In this document: one piece after another, positions 1-7,536 of the stretch
Numbering within the stretch: the first letter of the stretch is position 1
Layout: each line of letters opens with the position of its first letter
Made by a program: the position numbers and the translations under genes
The notes under the pieces: generated by a model
Told to the model about the DNA's origin: nothing
Seen by the model: only the letters and a program-made list of their open reading frames with translations
The model's database searches: none
Assembly: GCA_947505025.1 (NCBI GenBank)
Contig: CANNIJ010000070.1
Coordinates: forward strand, 1 to 8,441
Reading direction: 5' to 3'
DNA from: Legionellaceae bacterium
GTDB taxonomy: Bacteria; Pseudomonadota; Gammaproteobacteria; Legionellales; Legionellaceae
DNA length: 8,441 nt

Positions 1-368
1 AAAGCAAATCTTTGATCAAAGGTTTAATTGAATTATCTGAAGAAGGCGCCACTCAAGTATTTCGTCCATTAAACAGCAACCAATTGATTTTGGGTGCTGT
101 CGGTGTGTTGCAATTTGATGTGGTTGCACATCGCTTACAACATGAATATAACGTTGATTGTGTGTATGAAGCTGCGCAAATTTCTTGTGCACGTTGGGTT
201 TATTCAGATGATGAAAAAGCGATGGCAGAGTTCAAGCGTAAAGCATTTGATCAATTGGCGTTGGATGGTAGTGATTCATTAATGTATTTAGCACCAACAA
301 AAGTCAATTTGACTATGGCTCAAGAGCGTTATCCTAAAATTGAATTTTCCGCCACACGTGATCATTAG
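1..368 (+). CDS. prfC: Peptide chain release factor 3 (RF3), C-terminal end only
   Basis: This is the last roughly 120 residues of RF3, the translational GTPase that removes RF1 or RF2 from the ribosome after termination. The frame is open from base 3 and ends in TAG at 366-368; the TTG at 12 is an internal Leu codon, not a start. Recognition rests on close resemblance to the E. coli RF3 tail: GAVGVLQFDVV, then EYNVD, the CARWV segment, EFKRK, LALDGSDSLMYLAP, and AQERYPKIEF near the end. These belong to the C-terminal domain after the GTPase and beta-barrel domains, which lie left of the window. The family is about 525-530 residues, so about three quarters of the gene is missing here. The ending matches the usual RF3 terminus and shows no truncation. 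It converges on the small exported-protein gene, leaving only 28 bases between stops. Confidence 0.96.
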   Translation, partial: SKSLIKGLIELSEEGATQVFRPLNSNQLILGAVGVLQFDVVAHRLQHEYNVDCVYEAAQISCARWVYSDDEKAMAEFKRKAFDQLALDGSDSLMYLAPTKVNLTMAQERYPKIEFSATRDH

Positions 369-396
369 TGGCGGTTGGATGCAATATTGATAATAG

Positions 397-783
397 CTAA
401 ATCACTAAACAATGAGTAAACATTGTTTTATCACCGAGGTTAGTTAGCTCTATCTCGGCTCCAGATGCAGCAGTGACTTCAAAATTGTCTTTATTATGCA
501 AGGTAACTTCGAATGAATCACCAGTTGAAAGTTTAGTATTGTTAAATGAGCCGGATTTTTTTAGTACTCTCATGGATAGACGATTACTTTCATTTTCACT
601 CATGGCGGTGCAAACTGCTTTTACATTCCAAAGAAAGTCATTGGTAATTAGTACAGCTTCATTTACCGGGAACACATAAGCTACACCAACTCCAGGGGTT
701 AAGCTGATTCTAATAGTCGCAAAAGTTGCGGTGCTGCAACAAGTTATCAAGCATAAGATCCCAAGCTTAAATACTCCTTTCAT
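397..783 (-). CDS. Small exported protein of unknown function (128 aa)
   Basis: I do not recognise a named family. The protein starts with a clear Sec signal peptide: MKG-Phe-Lys, then a hydrophobic stretch (LGILCLITCCSTATFA), with a likely cut after Ala22. There is no proper lipobox, because Cys15 and Cys16 lack a small residue at -1, so a soluble periplasmic or secreted product is more likely than a lipoprotein. The mature part is about 106 residues, rich in Thr, Asn, Val and Ser, with alternating patterns typical of a beta-sandwich. Only two cysteines remain, Cys58 and Cys125, suggesting one disulphide joining an early strand to the C-terminus. The ATG start is supported by a strong Shine-Dalgarno (TAGGAGA read on the minus strand, 795-789) five bases upstream. 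I have an unverified impression that similar short two-cysteine exported proteins occur in Legionella and Coxiella. It is transcribed divergently from comEC. Confidence 0.72.
   Translation of the reverse strand: MKGVFKLGILCLITCCSTATFATIRISLTPGVGVAYVFPVNEAVLITNDFLWNVKAVCTAMSENESNRLSMRVLKKSGSFNNTKLSTGDSFEVTLHNKDNFEVTAASGAEIELTNLGDKTMFTHCLVI
407..429 (+). terminator. Possible weak intrinsic terminator after prfC
   Basis: An 8-bp perfect stem (407-414 AAACAATG paired with 421-428 CATTGTTT, 6-base loop) lies 39 bases past the prfC stop and ends in four T. The stem is AT-rich with only two G-C pairs and the U tract is short, so it is a weak candidate. It sits inside the last codons of the opposing gene, which is common where two genes converge. 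Confidence 0.3.
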
Positions 784-810
784 GCGATTCTCCTATTGAT
801 TTTTGTACCC

Positions 811-841
811 AGTATACTCAAACTATCGTCAGGAAGTCCAA
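811..841 (-). promoter_or_regulatory. Candidate promoter for the small exported protein
   Basis: Reading leftward, TATACT (816-811) is a good -10 hexamer, and TTGGAC (841-836) is a weak -35 at a spacing of 19, slightly long. It would give a short leader ending at the strong ribosome binding site. The -10 lies in the 8-base palindrome AGTATACT (811-818), so the same box also reads rightward toward comEC, but without a properly spaced -35. Confidence 0.33.
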
Positions 842-852
842 CAGAAATAATT

Positions 853-2688
853 ATGGAAATTTTTTGCTACTTTGCGGGTGTTGCATTAGTCAGCATGCGC
901 AGTTTGTTACCTTTGTCGATATTAATCGTAGCCGGGTTTTTTAGACTGAGAGTCCGATTGTTATGTTTTTTTCTCGCAGCCGTAGCATGGACATGGATGC
1001 ATCAGTACATGGTATCTGATCATGGATTGCCAGCCACAGGCACTTTAGTAAAAGTCAATCTGGCCGGCTATATAATGACAATTCCCACGGTAACGGCCAC
1101 ACGAACTCAATTTCAATATCAGATTACAGAGATAAATCATCAGCCAGTTAGAGCTTTAGTGTTACTTTCTTGTTACAAAAATTGTGCGGTTATGCATGTG
1201 TCTGAAAAATGTAGCATGACAGCAACTTTACGCCGGTCTAGAAACTTATCTAATCCGGGTGGATTTGACTATGTGAGTTGGTTGCGAGCGCGTCATTTGC
1301 ATTGGTCGGGCACGGTGATGCCAGGCTCAATCCAAAAATTATCTGAGCCAAATATAAATCTACCTTGGATGCGCATTCGCGCTCATTTAGCCGATGGTTT
1401 GGCTACAGTTGGGTTTGATCTGCCGGTTTTAGGGGTGGTTGAAGCTTTAACTTTAGGCTTGACCACACACATTGATCAAGATCACTGGCGCTTGTTTCGT
1501 CAAACAGGCACTACACATTTGATGGTAATTTCTGGCGCACATATTGGTTTGGTTGCGGGCCTGATTTATAAGTTAGTTAAAAAAATCGCGTGTTGTTTTG
1601 AGCTGTTATGTTTGCGTTTTACTGCTCAAAAGATAGCAAGTATATTTTCTTTTATAGCCGCGTTGTTATATGCCTTGCTTGCTGGTTTTGCAGTACCAGC
1701 ACAGCGCGCACTTATTATGACTTTCTTCGTGTTTTTACGTACAGTATTTAGTCAGAGGTTGACGTCGTGGCAATCACTGCGATACGCATTATTTGTAGTT
1801 CTCATTTGGGAGCCTGATGGAGTCCTGACGCCGGGTTTTTATTTATCATTTTTAGCGGTTACATGTTTGATGGTTACGCATCAAAGGTTTAAATGTCGCG
1901 GCATTAAAAATGTATTGTTGATACAGTTGGGTTGTTTGTTCGGTTTAATGCCGCTGACCTTATATTGGTTTGCTTACGGCGCAGTGAATGGCCTGATAGC
2001 TAATGTATTAGCCATACCTTGGGTTGGTTTTGTAGTTGTACCGCTAGCTTTATTCTCTACGTTACTTGGGCTATTTATGACAGTGTCCTGGGTTAATGCT
2101 TTGCTCGAGCTTAGTGTTAATTTGCTTTTACGATATTTAACTTTTGTTGACTCTTTTTCATTAGTTAATTTAACCACTGGTTTTCAAACCTTATTATCCC
2201 CAATTTGTTTGATGATGGCGATGATATTGTTGTTATTAATGCCGTGGCGCCGTTGGTGGTATGTGGTTTCATGCTTATTTATCGGCGCAGTCGTACCTGG
2301 ACATAATCATGTCGTGAGTGGTGCTGTGCAAGTGGATGTTTTGGACGTAGGTCAAGGATTATCGGTGATTGCACGAACTGCTAATCATATCTTAGTTTAT
2401 GATACTGGCGTGCAATTTTATCAGGGATCAGATATGGGTGCGATGGTAGTTGTACCTTACCTCAAGTTTTTGGGGATTAAAAAACTAGATAAGATTATCA
2501 TTAGTCATCCTGATTTAGATCATCGTGGCGGTTTGCGTTCTATAGATCAAGCCTATCCAGGTACAGAATTAATTGTAGACGATCCGGCATTTTATCATCG
2601 CGGAGTTTCTTGTCATCATACCCGCGAGTGGCTTTGGGACGGGGTTAAGTTTCGTTTTTTTTTCATTATCAGGCACAAAAAAAAGTAA
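853..2688 (+). CDS. comEC: ComEC/Rec2 DNA-uptake channel, N-terminal and channel part (frame broken)
   Basis: ComEC is the inner-membrane protein through which single-stranded DNA enters the cytoplasm during natural transformation. Taking the ATG at 853, this frame codes 611 residues. Hydrophobic helices come first (about 3-50), then the DUF4131/OB-fold region ending in the typical RNLSNPGGFDYVSWLRA (about 132-150). The Competence domain carries the hallmark THLMVISGAHIGL (about 220-233) and PAQRALIM, followed by many membrane segments. A metallo-beta-lactamase domain begins at VDVLDVGQGLSV, with the metal-binding HPDLDH at 552-557. The frame then ends abruptly in FFFIIRHKKK and TAA at 2686, whereas ComEC should continue; the remainder lies in the next frame to 3082. 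Rejoined, the protein would be 742 residues, the normal family length. A TTG at 796 would add 19 residues but overlaps the divergent gene's ribosome binding site. ATG 853 itself has no strong Shine-Dalgarno, so the start is uncertain. As written, the gene is probably inactive unless slippage or a sequence error restores the frame. Confidence 0.9.
   Translation: MEIFCYFAGVALVSMRSLLPLSILIVAGFFRLRVRLLCFFLAAVAWTWMHQYMVSDHGLPATGTLVKVNLAGYIMTIPTVTATRTQFQYQITEINHQPVRALVLLSCYKNCAVMHVSEKCSMTATLRRSRNLSNPGGFDYVSWLRARHLHWSGTVMPGSIQKLSEPNINLPWMRIRAHLADGLATVGFDLPVLGVVEALTLGLTTHIDQDHWRLFRQTGTTHLMVISGAHIGLVAGLIYKLVKKIACCFELLCLRFTAQKIASIFSFIAALLYALLAGFAVPAQRALIMTFFVFLRTVFSQRLTSWQSLRYALFVVLIWEPDGVLTPGFYLSFLAVTCLMVTHQRFKCRGIKNVLLIQLGCLFGLMPLTLYWFAYGAVNGLIANVLAIPWVGFVVVPLALFSTLLGLFMTVSWVNALLELSVNLLLRYLTFVDSFSLVNLTTGFQTLLSPICLMMAMILLLLMPWRRWWYVVSCLFIGAVVPGHNHVVSGAVQVDVLDVGQGLSVIARTANHILVYDTGVQFYQGSDMGAMVVVPYLKFLGIKKLDKIIISHPDLDHRGGLRSIDQAYPGTELIVDDPAFYHRGVSCHHTREWLWDGVKFRFFFIIRHKKK
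2655..2684 (+). other. comEC: Frameshift site in comEC: T9 and A8 runs
   Basis: Nine T (2655-2663) and eight A (2677-2684) lie 13 bases apart, exactly where the ComEC frame must move by +1. Removing one T gives GVKFRFF-SLSGTKKSKNNTSC, leading smoothly into VLQIS and LLTGDIE. Removing one A gives RFFFIIRHKK-SKNNTSC, which is also readable, so the precise site is not fixed. Causes compatible with the sequence are a real indel mutation, phase variation or transcriptional slippage on the homopolymer, or a base-count error in sequencing. Confidence 0.8.
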
Positions 2689-3082
2689 AAATAATACGAG
2701 CTGCGTACTACAAATCAGTACACCGGTAGCGCAAGTGTTATTAACTGGAGACATAGAAAAACCTGCCGAGACATTGTTAGTTAAGCTGTATGGATCGATG
2801 TTATCCTCCACGGTGATTGTGGTGCCGCATCATGGAAGTAAAACTTCATCCAGCGCAGCTTTTGTAGATGCTGTGGGACCTAAATATGCTGTTATTTCGT
2901 ATGGATATGATAATAAGTATCATTTTCCGCACGAGCAAGCGATCAGTGCTTATACGACAAAAGGTAGTATAATCTACAATACAGTCACTTGTGGCATGAC
3001 AAGTTTGTTATTACACTCAAGCACAGCAATTATTAAGCCGTATTGCTATAATAATAAGCTACTTGAATTTAATAAAGTATAG
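2657..3082 (+). pseudogene. comEC: ComEC metallo-beta-lactamase domain, C-terminal part in the +1 frame
   Basis: This is the missing end of ComEC, open from the T run to TAG at 3080-3082. Features seen in order: SKNNTSCVLQIS, the domain motif VLLTGDIE (its Asp is an expected metal ligand), VIVVPHHGSKTSSS with the HHGS ligand motif, KYAVISYGYDNKYHFPHEQ typical of the ComEC end, and a final beta-rich stretch. It carries half of the metal site begun by HPDLDH in the upstream frame, so neither piece could form the complete nuclease-like fold alone. The GTG at 2735 has no ribosome binding site and lies in the middle of a conserved strand, so independent translation is unlikely. The frame is clean and unmutated from the break to the normal end, which suggests the break is recent, tolerated by slippage, or not real. 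Confidence 0.85.
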
Positions 3083-3088
3083 TATAAT
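3063..3088 (+). promoter_or_regulatory. Candidate promoter for the NTPDase gene
   Basis: A perfect TATAAT (3083-3088) begins right after the comEC stop, and TTGAAT (3063-3068) upstream resembles a -35. The 14-base spacer is shorter than the usual 16-18, so the -35 may be weak or another site may serve. The start of transcription would fall near 3095, about 30 bases before the favoured ATG. This would free the NTPDase from dependence on comEC transcription. Confidence 0.42.
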
Positions 3089-3112
3089 GCGCTATATTTT
3101 ATGGATCACCGT

Positions 3113-3116
3113 GGAG
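3113..3116 (+). promoter_or_regulatory. Ribosome binding site that decides the NTPDase start
   Basis: GGAG lies eight bases before the ATG at 3125. The earlier in-frame ATG at 3101 has no purine-rich site before it, would lie almost on the expected transcription start, and would add eight polar residues ahead of the signal peptide. The later ATG is therefore preferred. Confidence 0.6.
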
Positions 3117-3124
3117 TAAACTTT

Positions 3125-4282
3125 ATGTTTGATCTGTTTTCTAATACATCTTTATTGCGTTGCTTGCTTGTCATTGGCCTGAATTGGTGTGCCCCAGTGA
3201 TTGCAGCATCAGATGTTTGTGTTAAACATCAATGTGTTGCTGTGGTCGATGCAGGCAGCACAGGCTCACGTTTGCATGTATATGCTTATGATACTGATGA
3301 AAATCATCAGCCAGTACATATATTCGAACATTATGCGCACCGGGTGAATCCAGGCCTTGCGTCTTTAACTTTAGATCAAAAGATTATTAATAAATATTTA
3401 GAGGAATTATTTAGCGTTTCATTCGGTCATCGTATTCCTGTATATGTTTATGCAACTGCGGGTATGAGATTGCTTTCTATCGTAGATCAGGAAAAGTATT
3501 ATGATGCATTACGCAACTGGTTTTCTTATCAAAGCCAGTTGGATTTAGAAGATGCGCGTACTATTTCGGGTACAGAGGAAGGAGTTTTTGCATGGTTGGC
3601 GGTGAATCTGCCGGTAGGCGCGTTAAACTCAGAGTTCCCGGCATATACAGGAGTAATGGATGTTGGCGGGGCCTCGACCCAAGTGGTATTTGCAGTAAAA
3701 AACTCGCAGGATATTGCACCAGAGGATTTGGTTGAGTTTGATTTGTACGGTAAACACATATCCTTATTTAGTCATAGTTTTCTTGGTTTAGGCATTCGAG
3801 AGGTCAGCAAACGGTTTCATCTGCAACCTCTGTGTTGGACGATGGGTTATGTTTCATCTGATGCAGCCACGGTCGGGCAGGGTGATGCGAATTTATGTCA
3901 GAGCTCAGTGAGTGATGAGATTAATACAATTTATGATATACAAAGGATTGTAAGGCCAGCGCAGTTGAACAATCCAAGTGATTCTTGGACTGTTCTAGGA
4001 GCGGTTAGTGCAATGTTGAAAACCTTTAATGGTACAACTAATGACTTGGATTTACAGACATTGTTACAAAAGACAGATGAGTTAAGATGCCGCGCCATAT
4101 GGCCGGATCTTGTGGCGCAATACCCCGAGGATAAGGACTTATCTTCATCTTGTTTATTGGGATCATACTATTATGCATTAACTGTAAATGGTTACGGTCT
4201 AGCACCTGAACAAAAAATACATTATAACTCAAGCAACCAAGAGACGGACTGGACCTTAGGTGTGGTATTACATTTGCATTAA
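3125..4282 (+). CDS. Secreted nucleoside triphosphate diphosphohydrolase (GDA1/CD39 apyrase family)
   Basis: This enzyme family cleaves the terminal phosphates of NTPs and NDPs to NMP using a divalent metal, and most members act outside the cytoplasm. From ATG 3125 it is 385 residues. A signal peptide (LLRCLLVIGLNWCAPVIA) probably ends near residue 27-28, so the product is exported. The apyrase conserved regions are visible in order: ACR1 DAGSTGSRLHVY (42-53, phosphate-binding loop), ACR2 VYATAGMRLL (108-117), ACR3 SGTEEGVFAWLAVN (148-161, Glu152 the likely catalytic base), ACR4 MDVGGASTQVVF (178-189), and the C-terminal GYGL...DWTLGV element (357-380). Six cysteines (32, 37, 237, 258, 322, 343) in the exported part fit disulphides. 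There is no C-terminal membrane anchor, unlike mammalian CD39, so it is soluble, as described for the Legionella pneumophila NTPDase. It follows comEC on the same strand but appears to have its own promoter. Substrate preference cannot be read from the sequence. Confidence 0.93.
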   Translation: MFDLFSNTSLLRCLLVIGLNWCAPVIAASDVCVKHQCVAVVDAGSTGSRLHVYAYDTDENHQPVHIFEHYAHRVNPGLASLTLDQKIINKYLEELFSVSFGHRIPVYVYATAGMRLLSIVDQEKYYDALRNWFSYQSQLDLEDARTISGTEEGVFAWLAVNLPVGALNSEFPAYTGVMDVGGASTQVVFAVKNSQDIAPEDLVEFDLYGKHISLFSHSFLGLGIREVSKRFHLQPLCWTMGYVSSDAATVGQGDANLCQSSVSDEINTIYDIQRIVRPAQLNNPSDSWTVLGAVSAMLKTFNGTTNDLDLQTLLQKTDELRCRAIWPDLVAQYPEDKDLSSSCLLGSYYYALTVNGYGLAPEQKIHYNSSNQETDWTLGVVLHLH

Positions 4283-4308
4283 TTCAGACAATGTGGTTAA
4301 TAGCTACG
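4283..4308 (+). other. Convergent gap between NTPDase and addA stops
   Basis: Only 26 bases separate the two convergent stops. I see no convincing hairpin with a T run for either direction, so termination here is not explained by a classical intrinsic terminator. Confidence 0.5.
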
Positions 4309-7300
4309 CTACTCTGCGACCCAGGTGATCCATAGTCCAGTATCCAGGTAATATAAGCCACAATGAATTGGCAGAGAACATATATTACGCATTAGATCTG
4401 CATAAGAATTAACCTGCGCTAGATGTTTAGATTCCTGCACGGCTCCTGTTTTAAAGTCAATAATCCATTGTTTGCCACCTGCTTCGAAGGTGCGATCGAT
4501 AATACGTGTAACAATTTCTTCATTAAACGTGACTTGTAACGCGTACTCATTCCGCTCATTTGTATGTGGTTGCATAATCCATTGGCCTAATGGAGTTTGG
4601 AATAATGTGGCAATCATAGTTTTTAAATGTTCCATGCGATCTTGAATGGTTAGTTGGTCAAGGCCGAATATAGATAGTTGATCTATCGCTAATTGCCAGG
4701 GAACATCTAGCAGTTCTTTGGGATGGTAGGTGCAGATCCATTGTAGGAGTTCGTGTGCGACTACACCCAGTAAGCGTGGAGTGCTACTATTAAAATGCTG
4801 TTGCGTGTTTTGGAATGAGATGGGATTTGTATGGGGTACTTTGCTGTAAAAACTTACTGGCAGTCTGGTCATGGTGGGCAGGGCAGATGCACCGACTAAG
4901 ATTGCAGCCTGGCAATCTGTAGTTTGAAAATCTACGGATCTTAGGTTATCTCTAAAACTGCCTTTTTTAGCCTTATATTGATCGTCAAATAAATACAGAC
5001 GTTTTTTTGCACGTGTAACTGCTACATATAGTAAACGTTGTGCTTCATACTTGTTTTTTTCGGTGTCAAGTTTAGCTAAATAATCATATAATGGATTTTT
5101 ATCTTGATCTGCAGCTTTGATTGGAGAAATCAACACTAACTCTTCATGCTCACTTGGAAGTTTGAGCCAGCGTAAGAGCGGCGTATCTGATCGCGCCGCA
5201 TTAGCACTTAATCCAGGCAACATCACACAATCAAATTCTAAGCCTTTTGCTTTGTGAATTGTCATTATGTGGATGCGTGATCGCGTAACTTTTTTGGAGT
5301 ACAAACGATTGAATGACTGTTTAAATAACGCCAGATCGCATAATAGACCATCTTTTTCAAAAGTTTCGAGTAAGTTCCAGTATTGCTCTAGTTCTTCCTG
5401 CTCTTCGTAGTTTAATATTTTATTGATATGCAGTTTTTCCAGAGTGTCCAAGATCCACTTCACAAGTCCTTGTTGATGACGTTCTGCCCATGCGTTTGAG
5501 ATTACACTGTGGATATATCTAGCGCGCACACGACACTCTTCACTGAGATTAGCTAGTGTTTCCGCCTGACTTAAAGCTGAAAAGATAGATGTATGCGGAT
5601 TGATATTTGCAAAGATCTCTAGATCATTTAAGGTGAAACCACACCATGGACTACGCAGGAATTCAAGACCTGCCAAGCGATTGGCAGGTGTCAATAATAC
5701 CTGAGTTAATGACCAAACATCTCGCAGATGGGCTAAGTTGGCCAGCAAGTCAATATCAATTCCTTGTACTGGAATATTTTGATCACGAAAGAGTCTGAGA
5801 ATGTGTTGTAATTGGCGTCGAGTACGCACGAGAATCGCCAGTGTATCTTGCGGATGATCTTTGAGCTCGGCTTGCACTGTATTTACAAGAACATGTGCTT
5901 GCGCCAGTGAATTTTCTGTGTGTATCGCATGCACGCAGTCTGACTTATCGTCAGACGCGTCTTTGGATGTACATGGATGGTATGATACTGCACCAGATTC
6001 CATATCATCTAAAACAGGAAACATGGGTTTGAATTGGGCATTAATCCAGTCTACCAACGGTGCGGTGGAACGAAAATTACAACTTAATGTTAGTGCTTGC
6101 AGATTCACTGGACCCATTCCATGTAATCTGGCCCGTAAAAAAAGTCCAACTTCTGCCGATCTAAAGCGATAAATAGATTGCATAGGGTCGCCAACTAAAA
6201 ATAAAGTTCGACCATCGCCGGACTCCCAACCTGCGACTAATTTTTCAATTAATTGGAATTGTTGTACTGAAGTGTCCTGAAACTCATCAACAAGCAAGTG
6301 TTGAATCCCATAATCAAGACGCAAGGCTAATTCAGTTGGGGATAAAGCATCTCCTAAAGCACTATCCGCATTCTGCGCGATGGCTGTAAAATCTACGGCG
6401 TTATGTGCATGCATGACAAGATTTAAGTGTGCAACCAATAATGGTAATAAACCAAATAATGCATTGAGTGTTTGCCATTGCGCCGGATCATATTTGGGCG
6501 CCGGTAAATTTTTGATACGAATTAATGCTTCTAATATATGTGGATAATCACCTAATTCAGCTAACAGACGTTTACTGTCATTTTTTATTTTGGTGTAAAC
6601 ATCCGCAGCACATGTATCACGCTTTAAACCAACGTGATGGTCGAATGATTTTCGTAATGTGTTTTGTGTGGTTAATAATAATGCGCACGCTGCGCCAGCG
6701 CATTCTTTATCCAAATCTGAAAAATCATGCCAGTTGCTTAGTGGATGACGTGCCCCAACAGGATTATTTTCGATTAGTGCTAATTGACGGGCTAAATGCA
6801 CCAGCTCGGCGGCTAAAACCGCCGGTACAGATTGCTGGAAGCGATCGAGCTCATGACGCTCTATCTTGACTAATGCGGCCTCAACTGCAGTTTTTGTTTG
6901 GGTTTGTGCTTGATATAGTCCGGGCAGCCATTGTTCTCGCTGCGCTAATAAATCACAAAACAAGGTTAAGATTTTATCTTGTCGATTATCCAAGTGCTCC
7001 AGTAAAATTTGTAATAGAGGTTGTACTTGGGTGGTTTCGCGTGCGAATTTCAAGCAAGCATGTGCAGCTTCTGCATATAATCTTTGTGGTTGATCACTGA
7101 TATTTGTTGCATGCCAGCCTGTATCTGGCATTGCATGCATTAGCGCGTGACACAGGGCATCAATCGTGATTACTCTTAAACGACTTGGTTGCTGCAGGAT
7201 TTTCCAACTACGTTGATGATCTCTAGCGATTGCTGCATGTGCATAACCTAAGGTCGTGGCATGATGTGCAGATGTGGCGCTTGTGTTTTGTGCGGCTTGA

Positions 7301-7536
7301 GTCAGTGCAGCCAAGATACGATCACGCATTTCATGCGCAGCTTTTTTAGTGAAGGTTAATGCAATAATTTGTTCTGGTTCATTTACTTGATTTAACAGGC
7401 GTAAATAACGTTGCGTTAAAATTTCAGTTTTGCCTGATCCTGCTGGCGCCTGCATGATGAAAGATCTGGTGGTGATGGTGGCTTGAGCGCGCTGCAGGTG
7501 ATCTTCTGGGCGGTTAGTTAAATCAGTCTGCAACAT
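4309..7536 (-). CDS. addA: AddA/RecB-like ATP-dependent helicase-nuclease (UvrD superfamily)
   Basis: This 1075-residue enzyme should unwind and process double-strand DNA ends for recombinational repair. All superfamily 1A helicase motifs are seen: Walker A APAGSGKT (30-37), TFTKKAAHEM (61-70), LRVITIDALC (120-129), Walker B DEFQDT (417-422), VGDPMQSIYRFR (448-459), CNFRST (486-491), TIHKAKGLEF (759-768) and YVAVTRAKKRL (837-847). The C-terminus is a complete RecB-type nuclease: His928 in VVAHELL, Glu997, Asp1027 and Lys1029 in IIDFKTG, and the QVNSY motif at 1041-1045. It is shorter than RecB (about 1180) and closer to the AddA-type proteins described in Coxiella, but RecB-like naming is possible. 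The usual AddB partner is not beside it in this window: the gene upstream is lysA, whose stop it overlaps by 14 bases, implying co-transcription and coupled translation. An in-frame TTG at 7545 would add three residues. Confidence 0.92.
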   Translation of the reverse strand: MLQTDLTNRPEDHLQRAQATITTRSFIMQAPAGSGKTEILTQRYLRLLNQVNEPEQIIALTFTKKAAHEMRDRILAALTQAAQNTSATSAHHATTLGYAHAAIARDHQRSWKILQQPSRLRVITIDALCHALMHAMPDTGWHATNISDQPQRLYAEAAHACLKFARETTQVQPLLQILLEHLDNRQDKILTLFCDLLAQREQWLPGLYQAQTQTKTAVEAALVKIERHELDRFQQSVPAVLAAELVHLARQLALIENNPVGARHPLSNWHDFSDLDKECAGAACALLLTTQNTLRKSFDHHVGLKRDTCAADVYTKIKNDSKRLLAELGDYPHILEALIRIKNLPAPKYDPAQWQTLNALFGLLPLLVAHLNLVMHAHNAVDFTAIAQNADSALGDALSPTELALRLDYGIQHLLVDEFQDTSVQQFQLIEKLVAGWESGDGRTLFLVGDPMQSIYRFRSAEVGLFLRARLHGMGPVNLQALTLSCNFRSTAPLVDWINAQFKPMFPVLDDMESGAVSYHPCTSKDASDDKSDCVHAIHTENSLAQAHVLVNTVQAELKDHPQDTLAILVRTRRQLQHILRLFRDQNIPVQGIDIDLLANLAHLRDVWSLTQVLLTPANRLAGLEFLRSPWCGFTLNDLEIFANINPHTSIFSALSQAETLANLSEECRVRARYIHSVISNAWAERHQQGLVKWILDTLEKLHINKILNYEEQEELEQYWNLLETFEKDGLLCDLALFKQSFNRLYSKKVTRSRIHIMTIHKAKGLEFDCVMLPGLSANAARSDTPLLRWLKLPSEHEELVLISPIKAADQDKNPLYDYLAKLDTEKNKYEAQRLLYVAVTRAKKRLYLFDDQYKAKKGSFRDNLRSVDFQTTDCQAAILVGASALPTMTRLPVSFYSKVPHTNPISFQNTQQHFNSSTPRLLGVVAHELLQWICTYHPKELLDVPWQLAIDQLSIFGLDQLTIQDRMEHLKTMIATLFQTPLGQWIMQPHTNERNEYALQVTFNEEIVTRIIDRTFEAGGKQWIIDFKTGAVQESKHLAQVNSYADLMRNICSLPIHCGLYYLDTGLWITWVAE

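Noticed and set aside
735..783. Lipoprotein signal (Cys15/Cys16) in the small exported protein
   Set aside because: The residues before the cysteines (Leu-Ile-Thr) do not fit the lipobox, which needs Gly, Ala or Ser just before Cys, while a normal signal peptidase I site is present at Ala22.
796..852. TTG start at 796 extending ComEC by 19 residues
   Set aside because: It overlaps the divergent gene's ribosome binding site, has no Shine-Dalgarno of its own, and the added residues are not membrane-like as expected for a ComEC start.
1974..2177. Leftward 67-codon frame inside comEC
   Set aside because: Antisense to the membrane-spanning Competence domain; no supporting signals.
2569..2811. 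Leftward 80-codon frame spanning the comEC frameshift
   Set aside because: It lies antisense to conserved ComEC coding sequence, has no ribosome binding site and no recognisable domain.
2735..3082. Independent short protein starting at GTG 2735
   Set aside because: The start falls inside the conserved VLLTGDIE strand of ComEC and has no ribosome binding site; it is the broken-off end of comEC.
4298..4311. Small inverted repeat TAGC-TAC-GCTA near the addA stop
   Set aside because: A 4-bp stem with a 3-base loop and no T run is too weak to call a terminator.
5861..7100. Three rightward frames of 75-114 codons (5861-6172, 6525-6869, 6873-7100) inside the helicase-nuclease gene
   Set aside because: The opposite strand encodes an uninterrupted protein with all helicase motifs; these frames have cysteine-rich or random-looking composition and no start signals.
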